Positions 1-8,538 of a stretch of 64,000 nt of DNA are shown in pieces. A model generated the notes under the pieces. That model was given only the letters and a program-made list of their open reading frames with translations, was not told the origin of the DNA and made no database searches. Both the position numbers and the translations under genes were made by a program. Position 1 is the stretch's first letter. The number at the start of each line of letters is the position of its first letter. The DNA is taken from the NCBI RefSeq assembly GCF_015864825.1, contig NZ_JADYWL010000004.1, positions 62,001 through 126,000 of the forward strand. Direction: 5' to 3'. This DNA comes from Psychrobacter sp. NZS113 (GTDB taxonomy: Bacteria > Pseudomonadota > Gammaproteobacteria > Pseudomonadales > Moraxellaceae).

Positions 1-52
1 TAGTAACTAGATGGTCTATCAGCTAGCTTACATATTAGATAAAACAAGTTTT

Positions 53-139
53 GCCCGGGTGGTGAAATTGGTAGACACAAGGGATTTAAAATCCCTCGCT
101 AGCAATAGCGTGCCGGTTCAAGTCCGGCTCCGGGTACCA
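53..139 (+). tRNA. tRNA-Leu (UAA anticodon)
   Basis: A long class II tRNA with an encoded 3' CCA at 137-139. The acceptor arms 53-59 and 129-135 pair with G:U ends. The anticodon stem is 80-84 with 92-96, and its 7-nt loop 85-91 reads TTTAAAA, so the anticodon is TAA (UAA in RNA). An extra variable arm follows, as expected for tRNA-Leu. The gene stands alone and is followed at once by a terminator. Accessory T6SS-linked DNA begins about 350 bp downstream. Confidence 0.96.
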
Positions 140-146
140 TTACATT

Positions 147-180
147 AAAAGGCTTCCAAGCAATTGGAAGCCTTTTTCTT
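147..180 (+). terminator. Rho-independent terminator of tRNA-Leu
   Basis: An 11-bp perfect stem (148-158 with 165-175), a 6-nt loop and a T-rich tail lie 8 bases after the tRNA CCA end. The stem carries A/T tracts on both sides, so it could also act on the minus strand. Confidence 0.85.
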
Positions 181-508
181 ATGCCTTGATATTTCTTATT
201 AAACTGAATCTCTTCTTTAAATTCCCACTTCCTAGATGGTCTACAGTAATAATTTCATATATATCTTTTTAGAACAACCACTTTTCTCTACATATCATAT
301 GCTACCAGCAGTAGATTTTATTGTCTTCTGTTTGCATGGCAGAGTCAGTAAGTAAGAACTCATACAAACAATACTGTATCGGTTTTAAAGTTATTAAATT
401 ATAGTTTAAGTCCATTACTTAAAATCAGTATTAACCTCATAGGTCTTCTAGCCACTTCCCTACTTATATTATTTACTCTTCAGATCAGGGATCTATAGTA
501 GATAACTA
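181..508. other. Intergenic region with no gene seen
   Basis: About 330 AT-rich bases between the tRNA terminator and the convergent end of the first minus-strand gene. I see no open frame or RNA motif. A 12-bp word at 7-18 recurs at 232-243, on both sides of the tRNA gene. That is too short to call an attachment site. Confidence 0.5.
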
Positions 509-1570
509 CTAACTATTATAAGCCACTACCGCCCAAGCAAATAAACCAGCATTAATAAGTATGATACATACCCACCTGACATTAACTTCCCAATTGCTAC
601 CTTCAAAGGCTAATTTGGCTTCATCAGTTATAGGCTGTATCGGATAAGGATTGTCTTGACCGTTCCAAGTTAAAAGCTTCTGCACGTCAGGATGTAAGAT
701 GGCTCGCTTGGTACATTGATAATGATTTGCCTGAAATAGATTACCCAAAGCTATTATTGAGCCTATTATAAAGACCATGATCTGGTCACCGCCAGAATGA
801 TCGCTAGGCAGTATGCCGTTTTTGCGAAAGACAATATCAGCGCAAGCAAATAGTGAACCACTTGTATCAGCTGGATAAGCTTCACAGAACTGAGCGTCTA
901 TTGGCAACTCATCCGCAGGGCTTTCCATATAGGTACGGATAAATGCCCATTGTACGCGTGGGTTTACTCTATAATCTTCTAGCTTGAGATGATGGGTGAT
1001 ATCGCCAGTCTTAGGATCGGCGACATATAGATTGAGCGGTGTATAGGCTCGATTGTACGGATCTTGATGAAGGTCTGGATGTACGTCTTTGTAGTCGACT
1101 ATTTTAAGCTCATAAGGCTGTCTAAACTTCCTTAGCGGACGATAGTAGTAGGCAATTTTTTGTTCTTTTTTCAAAAAGTAGTACTGGGTACGAATAGAGT
1201 ATTTTCTAATAAATTGATAGATGAGTAATATTAGTGGTGTGCAAAACACTATAAACATTAATAGTAATATAAAAATATCTAACAAAAATAGAGGCACATT
1301 AGAAATTTCTAAACGAAACACTTCATTAATAGAAACAATAAAAAACATAAAAGAAGAAAAGTAAACCCAGCCCATAGCAAAGTAAAACATCCAAAAGTAC
1401 GCTGGTAGGAAGGTCAGATAATCAGGATTAACATCATGAATTTCTTTATTAAGATGTTCAATATCTTCAGTATTCTTTAATAAGCTTTTGTCTATACTGG
1501 CGGTATAAGGACGCTCAAGTGGATCGTTAAGCTCACTGATATGCTGGGCAAAGTCGTCGCGTAGTTGCAT
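509..1570 (-). CDS. Putative multi-pass membrane protein, possibly DUF6708-like
   Basis: A 353-residue protein of unknown function. Two long hydrophobic segments lie around residues 53-85 and 92-122, and two shorter ones near the C-terminus (about 265-282 and 333-350). Between them is a soluble stretch rich in Tyr, Arg and Asp that begins with a basic, aromatic sequence (KKEQKIAYYYRPLRKFRQP). The layout of N-terminal membrane hairpin, soluble domain and C-terminal membrane segments resembles DUF6708 proteins found near T6SS genes; that match is from memory and not secure. The gene is at the distal end of the minus-strand accessory block behind vgrG1, next to likely orphan immunity genes. It could itself be an immunity or accessory protein. 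Confidence 0.6.
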   Translation of the reverse strand: MQLRDDFAQHISELNDPLERPYTASIDKSLLKNTEDIEHLNKEIHDVNPDYLTFLPAYFWMFYFAMGWVYFSSFMFFIVSINEVFRLEISNVPLFLLDIFILLLMFIVFCTPLILLIYQFIRKYSIRTQYYFLKKEQKIAYYYRPLRKFRQPYELKIVDYKDVHPDLHQDPYNRAYTPLNLYVADPKTGDITHHLKLEDYRVNPRVQWAFIRTYMESPADELPIDAQFCEAYPADTSGSLFACADIVFRKNGILPSDHSGGDQIMVFIIGSIIALGNLFQANHYQCTKRAILHPDVQKLLTWNGQDNPYPIQPITDEAKLAFEGSNWEVNVRWVCIILINAGLFAWAVVAYNS

Positions 1571-1641
1571 TTACCGCCTTCTTATTTTTATTTAAACTAT
1601 CTCACACATCAATGAATCCGTGCATTAATGATAGCGCTATA

Positions 1642-2079
1642 TTAACTACCTGTACCTGCTCTTTTTGCTAAAAGCATAAAAAGCGTACTACCAAAGAACC
1701 AAAAAAAACCTAAACCAAGAGATACGACATTTAAAACTAACCATTTATAATTGTTTTTGATTAGTAAAAGGGCTGTTTCTTCATTGAGGTTAGGGTACAT
1801 CGAGCCTTTTCCTTTCTTAAACATTGGAAAGTAACCCTTTCTTTTATATATGAGATGATATTGATAAAATATAACATTAGCTATTGAAGTCATAAATATT
1901 GTTTCATACATATTTAATTTTTTTCTATAGTGACTTTCATAGCCATAAAGATATTTATATATAGACTGCAAATTCTTTTGCGTGTAATTGATTACCATTT
2001 GATGTGAAATCATCCAAATTATAATATCTCCCAGCCATGATATAATGGCAACCCACTCTATAATATTCTTCCGGTCCAT
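1642..2079 (-). CDS. Small membrane protein, paralogue of the upstream gene; putative immunity protein
   Basis: 145 residues with an N-terminal membrane segment (about 8-28), a central basic amphipathic part holding the shared words YTQKNL, KLNMY and YKRKGY, and a C-terminal membrane segment (about 113-138). It is plainly homologous along its whole length to the protein encoded at 2104-2535, so the two arose by tandem duplication. The gap between them is 24 bases, which suggests cotranscription. The upstream paralogue overlaps the end of a broken rhs toxin tail, so both are best read as membrane immunity proteins. That role is inference; I recognise no named family. Confidence 0.65.
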   Translation of the reverse strand: MDRKNIIEWVAIISWLGDIIIWMISHQMVINYTQKNLQSIYKYLYGYESHYRKKLNMYETIFMTSIANVIFYQYHLIYKRKGYFPMFKKGKGSMYPNLNEETALLLIKNNYKWLVLNVVSLGLGFFWFFGSTLFMLLAKRAGTGS

Positions 2080-2103
2080 TATATTCTCTTATTCACCGAA
2101 TAT

Positions 2104-2535
2104 CTAACTACCTACTCGCTTCGCCCACATCATGAAAAAACCGCTTCCAAATAACCAAAAAAAACCAAGCAATAAAGATATGAAGTTCAAAACCAACCAT
2201 TTATAGTGTTTCTTAACTAATAAAAGTGCATTTTTTTCGTCTAAATTAGCATGCATCACACTAGTACCACCCTTAAACATTGGCAGATACCCTTTTCTTT
2301 TATATACAAAGTGGTACTGTACAAAAATAGGGCTAGCTATAAAGGTCATAAAAAACATGTCATACATATTTAGCTTACCTTCGTAAAAGTATTCATCTCC
2401 ATAAAGGTAATAACACAACGACCTTAAATTCTTTTGTGTATAACGGATTACAAGTTGTTGCGATATCAACCAAATAATTATACCTACAACAAAAATAAGA
2501 ACGCTAATATCTGCTAAAAGGTCATAAGTAATCAT
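2104..2535 (-). CDS. Small membrane protein overlapping an rhs toxin tail; putative immunity protein
   Basis: 143 residues with membrane segments near residues 8-30 and 110-138, and the same YTQKNL, KLNMY and YKRKGY words as the downstream paralogue. Its ATG (2535-2533) overlaps the TGA (2534-2532) of the preceding glycine-rich reading frame in an ATGA arrangement, typical of translationally coupled toxin and immunity genes. A membrane-embedded immunity protein would suit a toxin tail that looks membrane-active. The two paralogues may have diverged to guard against toxin variants. No family name is recognised, so the function rests on context. Confidence 0.68.
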   Translation of the reverse strand: MITYDLLADISVLIFVVGIIIWLISQQLVIRYTQKNLRSLCYYLYGDEYFYEGKLNMYDMFFMTFIASPIFVQYHFVYKRKGYLPMFKGGTSVMHANLDEKNALLLVKKHYKWLVLNFISLLLGFFWLFGSGFFMMWAKRVGS

Positions 2536-3130
2536 AGTTCATTCACCCCATCTCCGATTCGTTCTCCAGCGAACTCTCCAATTTCACCCCCTGCCAAACC
2601 GCCAACTGTACCACCTATAACTGCTCCAGCACCCAATACAACAAAGCCTAATCCAGCAGTACTTACTCCAAAAACTATTGCTAAAATGCAATCCCTACCA
2701 TAGCACCATAATATCCTTCATGGACACTACCACCAAATTCAAGGGTTCCTGTCACAGTTGTTTTTAACTGTGAGTGATATCTGACTGTTGATATCAGTGA
2801 GTTGTCCAGTAGGATCGTACTGGTGCTGAGATCCAACGACGATATAATCGTTGTAGCTACTATTTTGGTTGGTGAGTCGCCCCATGGAGTCATAGGTGTA
2901 GACACTGTCAGGAACACCTTGTTAACAGATGGCCCTGACATGGATTTTGTTACGCTAATTATGGCATATCTCAATATGCTGATCGGTACTTTGGTAATAT
3001 AGGCTTTGGTCGTAGAGAGCTTTTGTGAAATACTAAAGAATGAGTCGGTATATAACCATCTGTATAAAACTAAGCTCCATACTACTTGCAATATTATTGG
3101 CTATATTGAGCTGTATGACGATCATACTAG
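2532..3130 (-). pseudogene. Broken rhs gene: YD-repeat remnant and glycine-rich toxin tail
   Basis: Read on the minus strand, one frame gives YD-repeat text (VYTYDSMGRLTNQ, then QYDPTGQLTDI) typical of Rhs proteins, followed by a stop. After a further frame shift near 2680, a frame ending at 2532 reads a glycine-zipper-like segment (VLGAGAVIGGTVGGLAGG, then GEFAGERIGDGVNEL). Stops and frame changes interrupt the region, and no full Rhs core is present. The tail overlaps the start of the 2104-2535 gene. This is best read as the decayed 3' end of an rhs effector whose C-terminal domain was probably membrane-active. A short open frame over 2681-3091 is a by-product of the decay. Confidence 0.7.
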
Positions 3131-3266
3131 AATCCAAAAGGTTTTAGATTCTAAATAACCAAAACATGTCTGGTTTGGTTTTTGTTATCAATCAGAATAG
3201 CTAAAAATTATCAATTTTCTTATAACGATAGGGGTTAATATTCTACTTTAAGCCCATATCATATAA

Positions 3267-3893
3267 TTAACTTGGATGATATTTTTCTAACTCATAGCTG
3301 TATACTACAGTAAATATAAAAAACGAATAAAAACTTAATAAGCATAACATCAGAAAAGATGCATACATAAAACATGCTAAAAACCTACTAAAAAAGTAAA
3401 TCATGATAGAGCTAAAAATAACACCTAATATTACGTACCATAGGTTTTTATTGAAAAAAATATTTTTTCTATAGAATAAAGATGGCAGATAATTTTTGTT
3501 AAAGTCACTGTCTTTCATATAATCAAAATCGATCTTTCTTATAATAAAATACACATATGCTGTTGTAGAAAAAATAGAGACTAAAATAACAAATTTTATT
3601 AAGTAGTAGTTGATGTCTGTAAAGCTCAGACCAAACAAAATTATATGATAAACAAATAAAAATACAAACAAGCTATACATTAATATTTTTTTATAAAATT
3701 CATTTTTATTTATATATAACCCTATTGCCAAGGTGGTAATAATTAATAAATCTATATAATAGTTATATATGCTAATTTCATATATATCGTAAATCATATA
3801 ACCTATCAAAATAATAAGAGTACTCATAACAAGTATGGTTTTAGAGTACAATTCGGTTATCACAGATATCCGATATTTTTTTTGATTAATCAT
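3267..3893 (-). CDS. Hypothetical polytopic membrane protein
   Basis: 208 residues, very rich in Ile, Phe and Tyr, with about six hydrophobic segments and almost no soluble domain. It starts at ATG 3893, 7 bases after the stop of a small rhs-like fragment (3900-4022). Codon use is strongly AT-biased compared with the T6SS core. I recognise no family. Its place directly behind an rhs remnant suggests an orphan immunity protein, but any small membrane protein would look similar. Confidence 0.6.
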   Translation of the reverse strand: MINQKKYRISVITELYSKTILVMSTLIILIGYMIYDIYEISIYNYYIDLLIITTLAIGLYINKNEFYKKILMYSLFVFLFVYHIILFGLSFTDINYYLIKFVILVSIFSTTAYVYFIIRKIDFDYMKDSDFNKNYLPSLFYRKNIFFNKNLWYVILGVIFSSIMIYFFSRFLACFMYASFLMLCLLSFYSFFIFTVVYSYELEKYHPS

Positions 3894-3899
3894 AATATT

Positions 3900-4022
3900 C
3901 TAACAAGCCTTACAAAAATTATAGTGATAGCGCACCATATTACCCTCTGCATCAATGATCTGCTATACACGCTGCTTATCATTGTATAGATATTGGGTTT
4001 GATAGCTCCTATAATCTGTCAT
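3900..4022 (-). pseudogene. rhs fragment with a single YD-like repeat
   Basis: A short minus-strand stretch translates as TQYLYNDKQRV, an in-frame stop, then QIIDAEGNMVRYHYN and a second stop. The alternation of Y-x-Y with D/G-rich turns is that of Rhs YD repeats. An ATG at 4022-4020 overlaps the TGA of the upstream lipoprotein gene. The fragment is too short and interrupted to make an Rhs protein. It is a second relic separate from the one at 2532-3130, or the same lost gene split by the 3267-3893 gene. Confidence 0.6.
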
Positions 4023-4501
4023 AAATCTTCATTGAGTATTATCTTCTTATCACACAACCCTTCATCTAGCCCTCTAACCTCAGTATGAGTATCATAAATA
4101 TCGATTTCGTAGCTACAAAAACCTTCATCTGTCTCAGAGACCTTAAAAAATTTTCCTTGGTTTTGGTACAAAAGCTTTCCGTCAATACCCTCATCGGTAA
4201 CATGCCACATAATATCAATATTAACTAGAAAATCCGCTAATAGAGCATAGTCACTAACATAATAAAGATCTTTTTCATTCACATCTAAAACGATACGTTT
4301 TTCCGACTCCATCTCTTCTAAGGTAATCTCAGCATCACTATCTTCGGTCTCAAACTTCGAAGTATAAAGCGTAAAGCTTGTTTTATTATTCAAAAAAATC
4401 TTGTTTGAATAATTTGCATGCATACATCCTGATAGGCTACTTATAGCAAATAATATATTTGGAATTACTATGTATTTTATTAACTTTTTCTTTAAATGCA
4501 T
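4019..4501 (-). CDS. Lipoprotein, candidate immunity protein for the Ntox44-like effector
   Basis: 160 residues. A basic N-terminus and hydrophobic stretch end in a lipobox (LSGC, Cys about 26), so the mature protein should be lipid-anchored and face the periplasm. The rest is acidic with four further Cys, and no domain is recognised. The gene follows the effector gene by 17 bases in the same direction, the usual place for a T6SS immunity gene. A periplasmic immunity protein would imply that the toxin acts in the envelope, at odds with the usual prediction that Ntox44 is an RNase. Confidence 0.7.
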   Translation of the reverse strand: MHLKKKLIKYIVIPNILFAISSLSGCMHANYSNKIFLNNKTSFTLYTSKFETEDSDAEITLEEMESEKRIVLDVNEKDLYYVSDYALLADFLVNIDIMWHVTDEGIDGKLLYQNQGKFFKVSETDEGFCSYEIDIYDTHTEVRGLDEGLCDKKIILNEDL

Positions 4502-4518
4502 TATGATTCCTGTTTATT

Positions 4519-5535
4519 CTATAAATAACATACATGGTTCTGTTTAGAAAAAGGTAAATCAGATTTTGGTGTAGAATCTAATATTTTCAATATCAGATAT
4601 TCGGTGACATATGTTGCAGGATAATATCTTTCAAACAAATCTATACCTATTTGCATGGCTGTAATATCGTCTTTAGTATCTGCTTTAAGCTCCATATCTT
4701 TGAAAACTTTTTCACCATTTTTAACCTTCATCACCTCATCAATTGCTTCCTTACCAAATTGTTGTAGATAAGAACCCGTTAGCAAAGTATTTGCGTCAAA
4801 ACCTACATACCTGCCTACATAGCCATAATGAATGTTTGACCAAACATCATAAAAATAATCGTAATTTTTATATTTATGAAAAAATGACTCGGACATTCTA
4901 CCCGATTCAAGTTTTCTCTGAACAGCTATATATTTAAGATTTGAATGATCTTTAATTTTAGGCTTATGATCCCATGGTTTTCCGGGGGCAACTTGCACAT
5001 ACCAATTATAAAACCCTAAAGATTTTCTCGCTGCTATTATAGATGATAACTGAGACTTTATTTTTGCAGCCTCACTAGATCTAACGTTTTTCTGTATTTC
5101 TTTAACAATATATTCCGCTACTTGAATTGCACCATCAGGATACTTGCAGGTCTGGGCATTCACTTTTCTTTGGGCTTCTCGATTATCTATAGTTACTTCA
5201 ACTGTAGACCTAATACGAAGCTGATTGACATTATTATTTATAATCTGAGCTTTACTGCTACTTGAAGCATTTAGAATACCCTCATCTACTTTTAACTCTC
5301 CAATAAATAGTTTATAACTTATAATTATTTTATTGACATCTACCTTACCGCTATCGTAGCTGAAATCTATTCTTTTGATTCCTTTATTGCCCACTATATC
5401 CTTGGCACTTATTAGTCCAATAATTGGATTTTTAGAAAGTATAGCATTACTATTGATTTTTATTTCATACCTACATCTTGTTACGAAAACACCGCCTGAA
5501 ATAGATAAGTGAATATATCCTGTGTTCTTAGCCAT
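4519..5535 (-). CDS. T6SS effector with C-terminal Ntox44-like toxin domain
   Basis: 338 residues, starting inside the end of vgrG1 (8-bp overlap), so it is very likely made with that VgrG and loaded on it. Residues 1-130 form a beta-rich domain of unknown type, perhaps for VgrG docking. Residues about 170-315 match my recollection of polymorphic toxin type 44: WYVQVAPGKPWDHK (178-191), SNIHYGYVGRYVGF (233-246) and an acidic DDITAMQIGIDLF stretch (289-301). The conserved Asp, Lys, His and Asn residues expected at the active site are visible at 189, 191, 236 and 234. The family has been predicted to be a nuclease. The lipoprotein downstream is the best immunity candidate. Confidence 0.75.
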   Translation of the reverse strand: MAKNTGYIHLSISGGVFVTRCRYEIKINSNAILSKNPIIGLISAKDIVGNKGIKRIDFSYDSGKVDVNKIIISYKLFIGELKVDEGILNASSSSKAQIINNNVNQLRIRSTVEVTIDNREAQRKVNAQTCKYPDGAIQVAEYIVKEIQKNVRSSEAAKIKSQLSSIIAARKSLGFYNWYVQVAPGKPWDHKPKIKDHSNLKYIAVQRKLESGRMSESFFHKYKNYDYFYDVWSNIHYGYVGRYVGFDANTLLTGSYLQQFGKEAIDEVMKVKNGEKVFKDMELKADTKDDITAMQIGIDLFERYYPATYVTEYLILKILDSTPKSDLPFSKQNHVCYL

Positions 5536-8431
5536 TATCTTGTCCCTCTACAACATGTATTTCAATATTTTCTGGTTCTTCAGTAATAAACTGCTCGGTA
5601 TAGCCTAAATTATCTGTTTTACCTGTTATCATTTCCTCAGTCGTATGGTTATAGGCAATATAGTCACGGTTTCTAAGAATATTACCTTGCTTATCTTTAA
5701 TCTCATATTTCAAATAAAACTTCTCGCCTTCTATTATCTTTGCCTGTCTAAGAACAATAGCTTTGGCAATACTCCCACCCCCACTGCCCCGATCCACCTT
5801 ACTCGCCTTATAGCCCACTTGAGCAGGCGTGATAAATGTCACATTACCACCTGTTATCTCAATACCACTACCCGCTGATTTTAGGGTCAGCGTATCAGGT
5901 GCGATGATCTCAATACTGTCTCGGCTATGGATGCGTAATACTTGCTCACTATCGAGTCGCATCTCACTTTGATGCGCTTGTATGGTCACATCACCATGAG
6001 CCGCGGTATGGGTTTGCGCTTTGTTTGAATAGTAGTGAATATCCCCTGCTGCCAGCTGATTCATCTGCGTTTGACTGTGATAATGGGTGCTATCGGTGGC
6101 GTGGCTATGTGTGCTCTGGGTACTGGTATGTTGGCTGTGTTGTCCTGTGAGCATGGCAAGGTGGCGCTGAGAGTCGATCAGCAGATTGGCTTGTTGCCAT
6201 TGACCTGCTTCATCTAGCGCACTGTCATTGGTGTCTTCGCTAAATTGACCGAATGCGGTTTGTTGTTCTCCTCCTTTGCTACTGCTTTGACTGCTGCCAT
6301 CTATACCGACAGGTTGATGGGTTTCTGCTAGGCTTTGATAGGCTATTTGATGTTGGTCAGCAATTTGCAGTTTGCTATGACTGTCATGGCTCATGTGAGG
6401 GTTTGATGAGGGGTCTGACTGGCTGCTGCTGATATGAATGCCTGTGCTGCCTTGAATATTGGCAGCGGCTCCAGTTTCGATACTGATACCTTGTCCACGT
6501 GCTTGACCACGGGTATGGTCAGTGTGTTGGTAGAGATGGCCAATGGTTAGGCTGGACTGGTAGCTACTGCTATAGACGTTGATCTGTGAACTCTCAGGAT
6601 GGGCGTCAAACATGAGCTGGTTATAGCCATTAGTGATGCTGTCTTTGGTGGCGTTCCCTGTACGACTGCTGTCGATGCTTTGGGTTTTGATTCCGTCTAT
6701 GGGGTAAGCATGGCTTTGGTTGATGAACCAAGCTGGACTGGTGGCGTCGATGCTACCTGAGTCACTGACGATGCTATTGTGCTGAGCGTCAGAATTGCCT
6801 TGTCCGTTATGGGTGCTGCCTATGATGATGGGATGGGTTAAGTCACCACCGATGAAGTCGATGAGTACATGCTGTCCATGACGTAAGGGGTGGGTCTGTC
6901 CCATGTGATCGGCGACGAGGTGACTGGCGATGGGTATCCAGTGGGCATCATCATGACTATTGTCGCTATTATTATCGCTGCCATTACTGCCATCAGATTG
7001 CCAGTGATATCTGATATGGGCACGGTGGTTACGGTCATGGGTGATGGCGCTGCTGTCTGTGTCTATGATGCTGGCACTCATGAGACCTGTCAGACTCGGA
7101 TGTGGCTGTCCAAGCTCGCTCAGTTGTTGACCAAAAGGAATATGGTGATGATGTGGAAACGGTAGATAGCAGGCATTGATGTGATGGACGTTGTTGTCGC
7201 CGTTGTTATCATCATTGTCATAATTGGCATGGTTCGTATTGGGCTGCAAGGTAATAGGGTCAAAGGCGACTGCGCCCAACCAATCTGCAGGTATGTGGTT
7301 ATTAATGTGCTGATGAATAGAGACGAGACTGATCGGGTCGGTCAAATAAGGGTTGCCATCGATATAGTGGGCGCTTGGCAAGTTCAGATGACGGATGTTG
7401 CCGGTTAGACGACCAAGGTTGGCAAGTTGCTGTGCGTGCTGCTGATAGCGGGTGGCAAGCGCGGTGAGTCCGTCGTCATTTAGGTGGCTATAACTGTGCA
7501 AGAAGCGACTGTGAACATTGGGGCTGTCCGCGTCAATAGGTTGTTCACTGGTGCTACTGCCAGTATACGTGCCAATTAAGCGGTTGTCGTAACGATATAG
7601 TTCACTCTGCTGAGTATGTTGTGCAACTTGCGGACGAATAGCGGTGATGCGATCTTGTCTGTCAGCGAGGTTAGCAGGGTTTTGACTCAAGATGCTTTGA
7701 ATGTCATTGGCATCAGGACGCAGTATTTCACCATCATGGGGTAGTAGCACCAGCGTGTGGCTGTCCGCTTCATGACGGTAATAGCCAGTGATACCATAAA
7801 GAGTGAGATACTGCGTTAAGTAAGCGAGATCGGTTTGGTTATATTGCACGCTGTGCTGAATATGATAGTTACTGTCATCACTGAGACGTTCGTCAATCTC
7901 AACATTCATATCGTATGGACTGAGAATATCGGTGATCAACTCGCTTAGACTGAGATGATGATGGCGGCGGTTATGACTAGATAGGCGTAATTGATTCAGA
8001 GCGGGTTCGCAGATGATACGATAGGCCGCCATACCGCTGTTACTACCTAGAGCGACAACTTCGGTGATGATACCATGACGGATCTGACTGGTTAACAGCG
8101 CGTCGCCTGTATGCCAGTGAATAGATAGACTCTGCCCTATCCAATCTTTGGTAGCCAGTCCTGCTTGCGGATGCAATAGCGTAATACTGATACGGTAGCC
8201 GCAATAGAGCGCAAGTTGACGCTGCTGATAGGATTGCGCGCGTTGATCTTGATGATAAGGGCTTGGGTAAGCATCGGGCGTTGGCATCAGCGCGGGCTTA
8301 CTCCACACGCTATCAGGCAGCGGCAAACCAAGCAAGCTCTCTATAAGGTCAGCTTGTTGAATAAGGCTAGTAGCAATATCAGGATGGGCACTACTAATTT
8401 GCAGATGCCGCTTCGTTTGAGTCCATACCAT
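5528..8431 (-). CDS. vgrG: VgrG spike protein (TssI), first copy
   Basis: 967 residues. The N-terminal half has the gp27-like VgrG layout, including LSIHWHTGDALLTSQIRHG and the LSELITDILSPYD region. The centre has a gp5/OB-like part (IRYHWQSDGS, DHMGQTHPLRHGQHVLIDF, GGDLTHPIIIGSTHN). A DUF2345-type repeat region follows. The last ~90 residues form a transthyretin-like extension (KYEIKDKQGNIL, TDNLGYTEQF) that usually binds an effector. It trimerises as the tip of the T6SS tube. His-, Asn- and Asp-rich runs interrupt residues 410-500. It is last in the core operon, and the Ntox44-like effector gene overlaps its stop codon, which ties that cargo to this spike. Confidence 0.95.
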   Translation of the reverse strand: MVWTQTKRHLQISSAHPDIATSLIQQADLIESLLGLPLPDSVWSKPALMPTPDAYPSPYHQDQRAQSYQQRQLALYCGYRISITLLHPQAGLATKDWIGQSLSIHWHTGDALLTSQIRHGIITEVVALGSNSGMAAYRIICEPALNQLRLSSHNRRHHHLSLSELITDILSPYDMNVEIDERLSDDSNYHIQHSVQYNQTDLAYLTQYLTLYGITGYYRHEADSHTLVLLPHDGEILRPDANDIQSILSQNPANLADRQDRITAIRPQVAQHTQQSELYRYDNRLIGTYTGSSTSEQPIDADSPNVHSRFLHSYSHLNDDGLTALATRYQQHAQQLANLGRLTGNIRHLNLPSAHYIDGNPYLTDPISLVSIHQHINNHIPADWLGAVAFDPITLQPNTNHANYDNDDNNGDNNVHHINACYLPFPHHHHIPFGQQLSELGQPHPSLTGLMSASIIDTDSSAITHDRNHRAHIRYHWQSDGSNGSDNNSDNSHDDAHWIPIASHLVADHMGQTHPLRHGQHVLIDFIGGDLTHPIIIGSTHNGQGNSDAQHNSIVSDSGSIDATSPAWFINQSHAYPIDGIKTQSIDSSRTGNATKDSITNGYNQLMFDAHPESSQINVYSSSYQSSLTIGHLYQHTDHTRGQARGQGISIETGAAANIQGSTGIHISSSQSDPSSNPHMSHDSHSKLQIADQHQIAYQSLAETHQPVGIDGSSQSSSKGGEQQTAFGQFSEDTNDSALDEAGQWQQANLLIDSQRHLAMLTGQHSQHTSTQSTHSHATDSTHYHSQTQMNQLAAGDIHYYSNKAQTHTAAHGDVTIQAHQSEMRLDSEQVLRIHSRDSIEIIAPDTLTLKSAGSGIEITGGNVTFITPAQVGYKASKVDRGSGGGSIAKAIVLRQAKIIEGEKFYLKYEIKDKQGNILRNRDYIAYNHTTEEMITGKTDNLGYTEQFITEEPENIEIHVVEGQDNG

Positions 8432-8538
8432 GACAAGCCCTTCTATATCAGTCCAAAGGTGTAAACATATATTAAAAATGGCACACAGATTGCCAGTTAA
8501 GCCGCAGCCAAATTGACTATTTAGTTATAACTGTTTTC

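Noticed and set aside
2681..3091. A 136-residue open frame on the minus strand
   Set aside because: Its translation has no family likeness, while other frames of the same stretch give Rhs YD repeats. It is a by-product of a decayed gene.
6838..7408. Several overlapping open frames on both strands inside vgrG1
   Set aside because: They are shadows of the repeat-rich, His/Asp/Asn-coding part of vgrG1 and have low-complexity translations.
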